Assembly (NCBI RefSeq): GCF_010093535.1
Contig: NW_022985253.1
Coordinates: 1 to 42,779, forward strand
Origin: Lindgomyces ingoldianus
Taxonomy: Eukaryota > Ascomycota > Dothideomycetes > Pleosporales > Lindgomycetaceae
Direction: 5' to 3'
Length of the DNA: 42,779 bases
A program made the translations under genes and the position numbers. This document shows, in pieces, positions 12,076 to 23,134 of this stretch; position 1 is the stretch's first letter, and the number at the start of each line of letters is the position of its first letter. The notes beneath the pieces are model-generated. The model made no database searches. It was not told the DNA's origin and was given only the letters and a program-made list of their open reading frames with translations.

Positions 12076-14767
12076 AGAGGGCCAGACAGGGGCTCGCCAC
12101 CAGCTGAGGACGTGCCTGAGAGCAGCGCGCGCTCGCGGCTTGCAATGTGGCAATGGCAGAAGGAGAGCACCTTCGGTGGGCAATCGACGCGGAGACGCTG
12201 GGGGCCCAGAGAAGCTAAAGTTAGGAGCGCCACGGAGAAGCCGAAACACAAGGAATAATTGGGTACAGCGCGTGCAGGCGGGTGCTGGACGAGATAAAGT
12301 GCGGCGAACCTGCTGGGCCGAGGGGATTGCTGGGGAGTGGCGGTAATGCGCTCGCTCGGGTGGTGATGCCAGATGGTGATGCGGCGGGAACTAGTCGTTC
12401 AGCCCTACGATAGTTCCTGCTTCCAGAGCTGAAGTGCACCGCCACGCAAAGAAGACGACGTGAAGGACTCGACGATGCGCGTTCCCAGGGCGGCTAGCTG
12501 ATCATATGATTCCTGCAGTCGTCGACGTCGAGGGCGGGTGCATGGTATCACCAACGGCCATTCGCAGTGCAGCAACACTGGATCCACTCGTTTCGAAGGC
12601 CGTACAAGTACCAAATGGGCGGCGGTCAGGTTCAGGAGGCCAGCAGCATGTGCCCATGCGTAAGCATCGGCCTAGGGGATGCAAAAGGAAGTACACGAGA
12701 GGGAGAACGCTGGGTGCTGAGGGCAGCGTGGTGGAGGAGAGCATGCTCACATCCCACGGGGGACGCTTCAGCATAAAGACGGCAGCTCGACGAGCGAGAG
12801 ACCCGTTGACAGCAGCCGCGACAGGCTATTGGCCGTGGGATGCCATCTAGCACGGGTGGTTTGGTGGAGTCGCAGGGGTTAGGGCACGGAGCTTCATCTG
12901 CAGCCCTCACTGAACCGCTTCTTTGGCACACGCTTTCCAGAAGGCCTGCCGAATGATGCATCCTGATCTCACGGCGAATTTGCCGCCCTCAGGGCCTCCG
13001 CTGGCGGGCACTACGCACCTCATCCAAAAGTCCTCGCGCCCATTGCCCTCCTGGTCGAGAGTGCAAGAAACCTTCTGAACGAGTCTGGAGGTTTCAAGGC
13101 GGCGGGACAGACAGCCTTTGATGCTCTCCGGCAGCGTGGGACGGGCGCTCACTCAGCCCAACTGCGGCCTTGCCAAAGTAATCAATCTAAAAAGCCCGCT
13201 CATCCGCCAGCCCTGCAAGCCGTTGTGATAATTGCGCCTGGCAAGGCGATAGGCGATCGACGACGTCAGACTCGGGGCAACAACAGCAGCGGTGCTTTGG
13301 TGAGATAGGCCCACGGGGGTCCGGTAGGCTGGATGCTCAGCGCAGAAGCAGAGCAGGCAAAATGCGCGGGCTTGCAAAGGCCTGAGGCACACGGAATCTG
13401 ACTGACGACTTGTCCTTGTCCTGCAGCCTCTGCAGCGTCGTGCTGCAGCACAGCGCCGGCGCAAGAGCAGGACTGTTTGCAAGCTCGATTGGATTCGACA
13501 CGCGGAGAGCGGGAAGGCCGGTCCAAGCGTCTCCTCAGCCTTACAGCGACGCTGCAAGTGCGAGGCCAGCCGCCGTCCATCGGCTGCGGGAGAGATGTGA
13601 TCACTGAGACATGCAGCTTTTTGCCAGTCGCCAGCCGCTCTATTTTCTAACCTCATTCAAGAGACTCTGTTTTCCGCTTGCATTGCCGATGCCCCTCCTT
13701 CGGCCGGCCGCTGTTGATCTACAGATCAGGGAAGGCGTTTCCCGAGCGTCTCCCGCCTGTTTTGCCAGTAGGTAAAACTATCGGCCAGGGAAGAATTCTC
13801 CGTGCCCACCCTAGGTGGAACGATGCCCTGAGCGGAAGGAGTGCATTGGCGAAGAGGACGTGTCGACAGCGGTGCTGGTCCTGAGCCTCGAGACCTCGAT
13901 AACAGTGCATCTGATCCAGTCCTTCGTTGGATCCACCGACCGATCGACCAAGATACGGATCCTGGTGGAAAGGCTTCCAGTTGGACGCTTTCCCAGGGCG
14001 TATTGTCGAGATGCAACATGGAGTTTGAAAGTTGCAGAGTCCCAACTGTTGGGGCAGAGACTCGCTGCCGCTGCATAGATTGGCCAGTTGAGCATGACGA
14101 TGGATGCGGCCGGCGCCCAGCCGCGGAAATGAATGACGCTGTTGCAAATTCTAATTTGCAGACTCATTCCCGTTTGGTAGGTACTCACAATCAGCACGTT
14201 ACTGCATGCACTGCAAAGGCCGCCGGTCCTGTTTCAAGCTTCCAGCATCAAGTTACCAACTCTTGCTTCAATTAGACAGATCTAGGAAGCGGCGGTGCAG
14301 TCTCCCGGTTTTGCTGTGTCATTTTGGCCGGCCCCTGGCCCAGCCAGAGCGCGGGCGTCGTTGCGTGCAGGCACGGCTGTGGATCGCCTCGTTTGTAGGG
14401 CTGGAGTGGCTTGAATCGGTGTGTGGGCGACAACCAGACCTTTCCCCCAAACTAAGGGACCTGTGCACGATCCAATACGAACAGAACAACTTAGACAGTC
14501 TCATCAAACACTAACCGTTGATTCCACCTCGCCGACCTTGATACCCCTTCTCCCGTTGTCCCAAAGCAGTCATTCTACCGTTGCCTCGACCATTGTGTTC
14601 GAGCCCACACTGAAAGAGCCTCGGCGAAAATCTAAAATTTGGAGCCTCACTGAAACAAAGCCACCAGTCACCTCAGGCGTGGGACCAGCAATAATCGCAA
14701 CAGGCAACCTCACGATACTACCCCTGCACCTTTGCCGGATCTCACATAGCTCTTGTTTTGATTCGTT
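12076..14767. promoter_or_regulatory. 2.7-kb intergenic region upstream of both the C2H2 gene and YVH1
   Basis: The C2H2 gene and YVH1 are transcribed away from each other, so this stretch holds both promoters and 5' UTRs. Its left half is GC-rich and full of overlapping open frames on both strands, which is what GC-rich non-coding DNA yields by chance; none shows a domain. The great length suggests extended regulation of the zinc-finger gene, but this is inference. Confidence 0.5.
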
Positions 14768-16214
14768 ATGGCTCTCATTGACAGAGTTCCGGGCGACTTG
14801 AAGCTCTACATCGGTGGGTATGTGACACCGCGCGCTCTACATCCAATGCGTCTCTCGCCTCCGACCAATATTGGCGTCACCTGCAGCAGGGGCTGACGAA
14901 TAGCACATAGGCTCTTCACCTTGCGCCGGCGCGAAGCACTCCAGCAGGCTAACATCACACACATCCTGTCCGTCCTGCGCTTGCCCCTAGACCAGCGCCT
15001 CTTCAGCCCATTTAAACACCTGGTTGTCGAGATTGACGATGTAGAGGATGAAAACCTCTTAGAACACTTCCCTACAACCAACAAGTTCATACAAGATGGA
15101 CTTGATGGTGGTGGTGGCGTTCTTGTACACTGGTAAGTCTAGATCCCAGAACAGCTGAGCCATATATCCAACTTTCAATCAACAACACAGAATGTCTTGT
15201 TAGCAGCCTTCCTCAAGAAAGGGTAGTCTTGTTATGTCGTTACGCACCCTGTCCACGCATCCTGTTATTTTTCCTTCATCAGGCTTCTCCTTCTCTCCAA
15301 ACCTTCCGCATTCTGAAATTTTATCCCCTCCACTCACCGCTCCTTTGCCACTCCATTATTTTCAGCCTCTCGTCTCAGAATGCCAACCTTGCTCTTTCTC
15401 TAGTGCAATGGGAAAATCGCGATCGGCCACATGTGTCATCGCTTATTTGATGCAAAAGCACAACATCAGCGCCTCCGAGGCGTTGTCTCACATACGGCAA
15501 GCACGTTCCCTGTGTGAACCGAACGGGGGTTTCATGCAGCAGTTGGAACTTTATGGTGAGATGCGAACGCCAGATAACGTCGAAGAAACTCCTGCCTACC
15601 AGCGATGGGTGTATCAGCGTGAAGTAGAACTGAGCCGAGTTTGCGGTCAAGCGCCGGAAGCAGAGAAAATCCGATTCGAGGACGAACACACCGATGAGGA
15701 TACTTCCGAATTCGAATTGAGATGCCGCAAATGCAGGTATGTTGGCTTTTCTTAATTTTTTCCTCAATCCTAAGTCACTCTGTTGAACCTTTGCCGCTCC
15801 AATCTCACCGAGCGCTTACACGGTTTCAGACGGCCACTAGCAACTTCCCAATATATCATTCGGCATCCTATCTCGACTCTCCCCAGCAGAGAGATCTCAG
15901 AGGGTCCGCCGATGTCACCGCCCCAAGATTGTGCCCACTATTTCCTCGACCCATTGTCGTGGATGAGAGCCGAGCTCGAGCACGGCAAGTTAGACGGGCG
16001 CCTTGTATGTCCAAAGTGCCACACAAATGTAGGCAAATATGCCTGGCAAGGGATGCAATGCAGCTGCAGTGAATGGATCGTTCCGGGTATCAGTCTATCC
16101 CGGGGTCGAGTTGACGAGGTGAGGTCGAGGACCTCCATTACTGAGATTCGGCGTCCACCAGGGTCGATGCTACTGCCGTCGCTAGGCCCTGCAGTTTCGA
16201 GGCAGAATCTGTAA
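14768..16214 (+). CDS. YVH1: dual-specificity protein phosphatase with C-terminal zinc domain, Yvh1
   Basis: Four exons: 14,768-14,817, 14,911-15,132, 15,404-15,736 and 15,830-16,214 (990 nt, 329 residues), with introns of 93, 271 and 93 nt. The catalytic domain is at about residues 10-170. The P-loop reads HCAMGKSRSA with nucleophile Cys91, and its TGT codon is split (TG/T) by the long second intron. The general-acid region is around EIDDVEDENL. The C-terminal zinc-binding part contains RCRKC, then DCAHYFLDPLSWM, VCPKCHTNVGKY and QCSCSEWIVPGI, which is the Yvh1 signature. In yeast, Yvh1 drives release of Mrt4 from pre-60S ribosomes, mainly through the zinc domain. A phosphatase role and a link to growth and virulence are known in other fungi. 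The start is the ATG directly before the conserved LYIGGLFTLRRR block, which is joined across intron 1. Confidence 0.94.
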
Positions 16215-17990
16215 GGCTGAAGTACAGGGATAAACATAGGGTTGACATATCTTGTAGAACATCCTACAAGTGAGACGCTAGACATGGTTTATGTTTGTGG
16301 CCTGATGTAGTACCAAGTTAATTTCCTCGAATCAATATCAAGTGCGTTTAAAATTTAGTTTTTTGGCGAGAACAACCCAATCCTCATGCGCTGAGCTAAT
16401 AGATTGCCCTCGCAACTCGGATTGTCGCCAAACGAGCCAAGATCTGCTCGATATCACTTCAAACATCTCGAGCGTCTCCCGCAACATGCCGATTTGTTTA
16501 ACGTTGAAAAGAGCTTTCTCTTAGCATGTCTCTAGACACCTCCAAAAATAGCTCGCTTCAGAATTCGAATGCGAAACTCGACCAAGACTTCGGGAGCAAC
16601 ATGGCAATCGATGGGACCACCAAAGAATCTTCGAATAACCGACCAAGAATCCTCAACGGTCTGTCTTTATCTTAATACGTCCCAACGTTCTGAATTGGCA
16701 CCAGGATTGCTCAAGCAGCACCTTGTGCATGTCTTAATTATATTAAGTAAATCAAAGCGTACAGTCGATCAGTTTTGCTATCCGCATTTACCAGAATAAA
16801 GAGGCTTCGGCCAATGTTTCAAGGCCGACTAGGCCTACCCCAAGTTCGAAGATAGTGCAACTATACCTTCACGGCTACAGTGGTAGCTATCGCTCTCAAT
16901 TATCACCTCTAAATCAGCTCATGCCTTCTCAGAAGGGATGATTTTCCGCACCCGCTGATTATTCTAGACTTTCTTGGAGAATATCTTGACAGCTTGGTAC
17001 GCTCGGGGCTGAATGTGAAGCAAAGCTCATCTCTAATTAGGGGTGCAATTCATCGATAGTCGACCAAACACCGTCTTCCTCGGATGTGTTAATGAAAATG
17101 GCGTCGTATCATCCCACTTTCGCTGATGCGGGTTAGATGGATCATTTGCAATGCTAGTGAGAAGCGACAACACGGTCTCTATTTCGTTCTTCACGGTCAG
17201 TGACATCTCAATCAATTTCACTAAAGCTAGGGCGCCAAGGTCCGATATGTTTATTCTAACAACCACCTGCTTAATATCAGCAGTGAGTACGAAATTTATG
17301 TGGGCCGTGGTAGCTAGCCCGAAATACGTTGGATACTTGAACTTAACAACCAAGACCTTACTAGCATGCACGAGAGGGCAAGAGAATAAAAGTCCTCGTA
17401 ATGCCCCCCTACTGCCTACCTGAATCACCAGAGGACACGGCATGATTTGGAAGCTCCATACGCCCTTAACAAAGCAGTTAGCACTCGATGTCTAGATAGG
17501 TCGTTCCTAGTGACCCTAGGGGCAGACAACGAAGCGAGCGACATGGAGAAGAGCTTGCCGGATGTTACCTCGATCCATCCATCTCCGTCCTTTTGCCATT
17601 TGGGTGAAGAGCTCCCGGTTGCGTACGCTTAGAGGGTTGCATACCTGCCCGATATCCACCAGCGCATGGTAATTTGGTCAAACCTCGCCGAGTGCCTTTG
17701 CGAGATACGAGCAGGGTTTCTTCCACGATCAAGATCAGAACAAGACATCGACATCAGTACCCGGGCCCACGAAAAGTTGAATACACAGCCTGACCAACCT
17801 CTGCGGATGAGGGGTTAGCTGTTTGCTGATGCGGGTTGAGCGGACGGAAAGACACTGCGATGTCTGTGATTCCAGAGTCTTTCACTCTGGGGTTGCAAAC
17901 ACGACATTTACTTCGCTTCGTGGGAGTCTCTAGTCGACTGTAATAAAGCAATTGTTGTGATAGACGTCTTCTAGTCTTCTATGCTATGCT
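16215..17990. other. spacer between YVH1 and the AT-rich compartment
   Basis: About 1.8 kb of base-balanced DNA holding the YVH1 3' UTR. The longest open frame (17,033-17,443, minus, 136 codons) has no recognisable domain. The word GCTGATGCGGGTT occurs twice, near 17,122 and 17,827, on the same strand. I see no other structure. Confidence 0.45.
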
Positions 17991-18679
17991 TGGATTCCTG
18001 AGTTAAACCCCTCCCTACACTCTGAACACCAACCTCCGATTTGTGGAGTGCAATGTACGCCATCAGGTAGCAGCAACTTCCCTTCATATCCTTCCTGGTT
18101 GAATTCTTTGGAGAGCCCAAAGTTTCACAATTGGATTATTTCTCTAGTGCCACTCCTTTGCAAACTTTAATAGGCCTAGCTCTATATAATATTTCTCTCC
18201 CTCCACTTTATTTTCGCTCATGAAAACAATACTAACAGGCCTACAGAGACGCCTTGCAAAAGTCTTTGCCCACGCTAAGGCACTAAAAAAGCCACAATTT
18301 AAATTAGGCTAATAAGTTCTCTAGGTATAATCTCTTCCCTCTTTGTACTCATTACTATCTTTAAGCCTAATAACCTCCTGTACATGTCTAGGCATATGCT
18401 TAATCTAAGCCTGAATACGCCTCTAACTAAGCTCTCTCTTCTAGCATCTTTTCTAAGCTTTTATTACTTCTGCACAGCTTTATAAAGCTTCTTTCTTAGT
18501 TATTTCCTACTTTATATAATACTAGGATAACTTAAATACATTTAGATTTAGTAAGTTTACGCACTAAAGTGGTTTTTAAACTTAGTTAGTATTGTATATT
18601 CTTTACTAGGCATATTGTGTATAAGTAGAGGCTTTGTCTTTTTAAAGTAGAGTATTTAGCTATATTCTTACACACTCTA
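17991..18679. other. boundary of the RIP-damaged AT-rich compartment
   Basis: Base composition falls sharply over about 200 bp and CpA/TpG words give way to TpA. From here to the right end nearly every reading frame is broken, except inside short, less-mutated terminal repeats. Part of this stretch looks like a decayed transposase end (listed separately). Confidence 0.7.
18316..18530 (-). pseudogene. possible transposase C-terminal remnant
   Basis: One minus-strand frame reads as protein between stops that could be RIP-made: an EITKKEA segment, then RRIQAWIKHMPRHVQEVI and NEYKEGRDY. The mix of basic helices and the ...MPRHVQEVI..NEYKEG pattern resembles the C-termini of fungal DDE transposases, but I cannot name the family. 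It is interrupted by several stops and bounded to the right by the palindromic element. Confidence 0.3.
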
Positions 18680-19779
18680 ACGTACTTCACGGGCGAGTTG
18701 CTTACACACCTAAGTTGCTTACTTTTACTAAGACCCTACTAAACTACTCTTTCTATACTAATGTATTCTCTATAACACTACTTAGACGTGCTAAAAGAAT
18801 GTTAGATATAGCTTATGCTCTAAGCTTTTAAATAAGACATAAAACTCTTAAAGAAATGTGCTATAGCTATATATAAAGTTTTATAAAAAATAATAAATAA
18901 CTATAGCACTAGATAACATTTACAAGCTAATTCTACAGCTAAATTATAAAGGCTAAGTAATAAAAAAAAGTAGGTAATTATTAAGACTATACTTAAGCTA
19001 TATGCGTAAGAAATTTCCTCTTAGATAGCATTTATAGCTAATATAGCTAATTCTTTACGCGCTAAGCATAATCTAGGCTATGTTTATATAAACTAGCCTA
19101 GTATGTTTATAAAGTGTTATTTAAAGCTTAAAGTAATATTTAAGTGTAAGTATAACTATAAAAAAGCTTTTTATAAAAGTCTTAGAGTAATTTAGAGTAA
19201 GTTTAGCCTTATAAAGAATATTAAAGCTAAGTATAGCATTTAGAATAATAACATATATAACTTTAGTAAAACAGGCTTTATAATTAGCTAAATATTTCTT
19301 AACTATACTTACACTTAAAACTTTACTTTAAGCTTTAAATAACACTTTATAAACATACTAGGCTAGTTTATGTAAATATAGCCTAAATTATGCTTAGCAC
19401 ATAAAGAATTAGCTATATTAGCTATAAATGTTATCTAAAAGGAAATTCCTTGCGTATATTACTTAAGTATAGTCTTAATAATTACCTACTTCTTTTTATT
19501 ACTTAGCCTTTATAATTTAGCTATAAAATTAGCTTATAAATGTTATCTAGTGCTATAGTTATTTATTATTTTTTATAAAACTTTGCACATAGCTATAGTA
19601 TATTTCTTTAAAAGTTTTATGTCTTATTTAAAAGCTTAAAGTATAAGCTGTATTTAACATTCTTTTAGCATGTTTAAGTAGTGTTATAGAGAATACATTA
19701 GTGTAGAAAAGGTAGTTTAGTAGGGTCTTAGCAAAAGTAAGCAACTTAGGTGTGTAAGCAACTTGCCTGTAAAGTATGT
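18680..19779. mobile_element. palindromic (foldback) derivative of a Fot1/Pot2-like DNA transposon
   Basis: The element is flanked by TA (18,678-18,679 and 19,780-19,781) and starts ACGTACTTC. The left arm, about 18,680-19,297, follows the 5' third of the full-length element at 20,784, including a transposase stretch with a YNF..TGF motif near 19,255. The right arm, about 19,298-19,779, is an inverted copy of the outermost about 480 bp of the same 5' end. It therefore has two 5' ends head to head and no 3' half. Both arms are RIP-damaged. It cannot encode a transposase but could be moved by one, as both termini are the same repeat. Confidence 0.85.
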
Positions 19780-19904
19780 TATAGAAAATAAAAAAGATTT
19801 AGTATAAAAACTTTTATTTAGTATCTATAAAGCTAGCAATAGTAACAGGCATTAGAAGTTAATAGTTAAGTGATAAAGCGTATATTTATATATAAGAGAG
19901 AGAC

Positions 19905-20086
19905 TGTAAGGCTGCAAGGCTAGTTCTTACAAAGGATGATAATGTATTGTAAGACCGGAAGCGGCTTGTACAACGGTCCTTACGCGCGACAGGTATATAT
20001 ACTATTCTGTACGCAAATCAACTGTTAGTTGATTATTCGCACCTTTTAGTTGTAATAGCGCAGTGGTACAGAGCTTCGTTCTTACA
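19905..20086. mobile_element. solo LTR, 182 bp
   Basis: Bounded by TGTAAGG and TTCTTACA (short inverted termini TGTAAG/CTTACA) and by a perfect 5-bp target duplication GAGAC at 19,900-19,904 and 20,087-20,091. It is much less AT-rich than its surroundings and holds intact CpG sites, for example in TTACGCGCGACAGG. A solo LTR forms by recombination between the two LTRs of one element. The family of the lost element is unknown. Confidence 0.8.
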
Positions 20087-20091
20087 GAGAC

Positions 20092-20781
20092 GAATTGTTG
20101 TCTAACTAAGAAGGAAGCGGAAGAGCATTAAATAGACAGGGTTAAACAAAGAGACTAAGGCTAGAAACAAATAATTAAGCAATTCTAATCTAGTGCTAGT
20201 CGCTTCTAGCCTTTTCTTTAATAAGAACCCTAGTACAGGCTGCTTTTAGCTCTATAGTACATTATAACTCTTATAAGAACTAGTAGTCTTATAGTATCTA
20301 TAATATAAACTATTTCTAAGCTAGATAAAATATTTTAGTATAACTAATACTATAAATAGAAATAGAATTTTATTTATAACTAATTAAAAAACCCTTATGT
20401 ATAATATACTTACATCTAATTCTAATTCTTTCTTTGTATTCTTTGTATATATATATATAAGTGTTTTCCTTAGTCTTGTAATAGATTCTAAAGCGCTATT
20501 AACTAAGTAAAGCTAGTTTAGTATAATTACTACTATAGGGTTTCTTAGATAACTAAAATACTATCTATACTTTAGTAGCTATATATAAAGCCTTAATACT
20601 ATGCCTTTTTATTTTACTTTACTAAATATACCTTTTTATACCTTTTTATACTTACTAAGCTGTATAATCTATTTTTTAAAAATTTTAAGCTTAGCTTTTT
20701 TAATAAGCTATAAACAGCTTTCTTAAGCTATAGTTAGTAATTATATTTAAAAAATTATATATAAGGTTGCTAGGTTTAATA
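20092..20781. other. AT-rich, RIP-like stretch without recognisable feature
   Basis: Heavily TpA-biased DNA between a solo LTR and the full-length Fot1-like element. I see no terminal repeats or readable coding motif. It is probably an old degraded repeat. Confidence 0.45.
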
Positions 20782-20783
20782 TA

Positions 20784-22649
20784 ACGTACTTTATAGGCGA
20801 GTTGCTTACACACCTAAGTTGCTTACTTTTACTAAAACCCTACTACACTACTCTTTCTATACTAATGCATTCCTAATAACACTACTTAGACATGTTAAAG
20901 GAATGTTAAATGTAGCTTACACTTTAGGCTTTTAAATAAAACATAACACTTTTTAAGTAACGCGCTGCAGCTATCTATAAAGTCTTTTAAAAAATAATAA
21001 GTAACTAACACACTAGATAACTTTTCTAAGCTAATTATATAGCTAACTTATAAAAGCTAGATAATAATAAAAAGTAGGTAATTATTTAGCATATACTTAA
21101 GCTAGATGTATAAGGATTTCCCCTCTAGCTAGCAGCTATAGCTAATATAGCTAATTCTTTACATGCTAAGCATAATATAAGCTATATTAGCATAAACTAG
21201 CTTAATATATTTATTAAGTGTTACTTAAAGCTTAAAGTAAAGTTTAAGTGTAAGTATAACTATAAAAAAGCTTTTTATAAAAATTCTATAGTAATTTAAA
21301 GCTAGTTTAACTTTATAAAGAATATTAAAGCTAAGTATAACATCTAAGATAATAACATATACAACTTTAATAAAATAAAGTTTATAATAGGCTAGATATC
21401 TACTAAAGCAGTTATTATAGGTTTAGAGAGACAAAGACAGCTAAAAGCAGTCTAGCTAGGTAACTAGAAGTAGACAACAGCTATCTAGAGCATTAATGCT
21501 AAAAAGTAAGCTATTTTGCTTTTTATTATCTTTTAGGGTAGTAACTACTTTTTAAACTAGTATAAAAAAGAAAATTTACTCTAGAATTAAGTTATTATAA
21601 TCTCTAAGCATAGCTAGACTACTAATTAGCTTAGTCTAGACTAGTTAAAGCACTTTAATGCGCATATAAAGAAGTGTACTATTAGCAGCTACTGTCTGCT
21701 AGTTATTAATAGCTATAAAAGCTATAACTTACTTTATTTTTAGTAATACTATAAAGATAATAAGATTATTACTATTTATATGCTTTTTTACTTATTACAC
21801 TTTTTATAGCTACTTAATGTAGGTTGTTTTGCTTTTTTAAAAAAGGTGTATAAGTGCTAAGCTAAAAACTTTATACATAACTAGATTACTTATATTATAA
21901 AAATAAAGTTCCTACTATGCTTTAAAGCAGCCTATAATGCTATAATTACTTTTAGTAATATTTAAAAAGAGTTTTAAGGCGCTAAATTAGTTCTTTTTAA
22001 CTTATAATAAGTTATAATAGGCCTTAATATAAAGTTATGCACTTTATTACTACTACTACTTATATATAACAAGCCCTAGTAGTTATAAACCCTAAGTAAT
22101 ACTCTAAAACTTAGGTTATAATTAATGCTTATAAAAATTAAAATTTAGAAGTATATAAATAGTTTACTAACTTCTATAGTTAAAGTGTTTAAAAAGGTCT
22201 TAAAGAGGGCAGCAATAATTACACATAAGCTAGTGTTAGTGTAATAAGAAATTACTAAGCTTTAAGCAGCTAATAAGGCTGCTACATAACATAAATTGCA
22301 TAAAAGAAAGCAGATTAAGGTAGAAAGGACCTTAATAATTTAAGAAGGCCTGCGCTTAACAGCTCTAAAGGAGTTTAAAGCGCGCAGTGACAGGAAGAAG
22401 GCAAAGAAGCAGGTGCAAGCTAAAGTAGGTAAGCTATTCTAAAGGCGCTGCGGACAGTGCAATTAGACTAGGTATAACGCGCAAACGTATAAGCAAGAAG
22501 TAGAAGTAGTATCTAAATAATATTCTAGGCTGTACTGTACTATATAGTGCTAGAGCGGGTTGTTATGGGCCATAATAGAGTTTGTTGGGGTGGGGTCTTG
22601 GCAAAAGTGAGCGACTCGGGTGTGTGAGCAACTCGCCCATGAAGTACGT
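20784..22649 (+). mobile_element. full-length Fot1/Pot2-like (pogo-type Tc1/mariner) transposon
   Basis: 1866 bp flanked by TA duplications (20,782-20,783 and 22,650-22,651), close to the 1.86 kb usual for Pot2. The terminal inverted repeats are about 60 bp and begin ACGTACTT. The right copy is almost free of RIP and shows two related boxes, GAGTTGCTCAC and GAGTCGCTCAC, 17 bp apart, followed by ACTTTTGCCAAG. The left copy has the same layout with many C-to-T/G-to-A changes. The interior holds one transposase gene on the plus strand, destroyed by RIP stops (separate entry). Confidence 0.9.
21100..22540 (+). pseudogene. RIP-destroyed transposase (Fot1/Pot2 type, DDE) with C-terminal zinc knuckle
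   Basis: The frame can be followed through RIP stops. A KYNYKKA segment near 21,255 precedes the family motif NFDETGF, seen here as YNFNKIKF at 21,360-21,383, where the catalytic Asp, the Glu, Thr and Gly codons all carry G-to-A or C-to-T changes. This is followed by a stretch with a readable ERQRQ segment. The C-terminus near 22,444-22,495 keeps RRCGQC, then a damaged H and C in the spacing of a CCHC zinc knuckle, as in many ascomycete pogo-type transposases. Conserved residues are lost at several sites, so it is not functional. Confidence 0.75.
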
Positions 22650-22651
22650 TA

Positions 22652-22793
22652 TAGTAATATCTACTCTACTATATTCTTAAAAGTTTGTGTTTATGTCTTA
22701 CTTTTTAAGGTGTACACGCTTAAATAGGTAACAACACTAGTTGTAATAAGGTAGGCGCCCCGCCTGCTAAGCTGATACTATACGACTTTCCCT
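22652..22793. other. short spacer
   Basis: AT-rich DNA between the Fot1-like element and a solo LTR. It contains a small GC hairpin, AGGCGCCCCGCCT, near 22,752. Confidence 0.35.
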
Positions 22794-22798
22794 ACTGT

Positions 22799-23129
22799 TG
22801 TCAGATATGCGCACCTACTGTCAAGACAGGAGGAACGCTTGACGAAAGCTGCTACATAGTACGAGCAATAAGCTCGAACAGTATGTTGCTGCAAATTGCA
22901 GCATGTTACAGCATTCTGCAGCATTTTGCAGCATTTTGCAGCATGTTGCAAGCTGGTCGCGCATAGGGCAAGTGCGCGAGGGACTCGGATCGGCAAAACG
23001 AAAAGCCGAGCAACACGAGTAGAGCAGAAAAAGGATCGATAAATCAATACAATCAATCATCATCCCATACATCATATCTAAACCCATCATTCATCTCAGG
23101 AAGCCTAGAAACAGTGCTTTAATTTAACA
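22799..23129. mobile_element. solo LTR, 331 bp, little RIP damage
   Basis: It runs from TGTCAGATATG to TTTAACA with a perfect 5-bp target duplication ACTGT at 22,794-22,798 and 23,130-23,134. Its interior is base-balanced and carries a short tandem run of the 11-mer GCAGCATTTTG and variants at about 22,899-22,950. The two overlapping minus-strand open frames in it (22,778-23,090) are products of this repeat, not genes. The parent family is unknown. Confidence 0.75.
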
Positions 23130-23134
23130 ACTGT

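Noticed and set aside
12250..14520. Many overlapping open frames of 60-170 codons on both strands upstream of the C2H2 gene
   Set aside because: They overlap each other in all frames, have odd composition (Arg/Ser/Cys-rich) and no motif; typical of GC-rich non-coding DNA.
17033..17443. 136-codon minus-strand open frame near the compartment boundary
   Set aside because: No recognisable domain, no introns that extend it, and located in a likely intergenic spacer.
17122..17840. Repeated word GCTGATGCGGGTT as possible insertion duplication
   Set aside because: The enclosed 0.7 kb has no terminal repeats and the flanks differ; two 13-bp matches alone carry little weight.
20050..20085. tRNA or SINE suggested by TAGCGCAGTGG
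   Set aside because: The A-box-like word lies in the 182-bp solo LTR, no B box is at the right distance, and LTR ends with exact duplication explain the stretch better.
22893..22960. CRISPR-like short repeats
   Set aside because: The 11-bp units are directly tandem without spacers, in a fungal LTR.
22778..23090. Two Cys-rich minus-strand open frames (92 and 89 codons)
   Set aside because: The Cys-rich repeats come from the tandem GCAGCATTTTG run inside the solo LTR.
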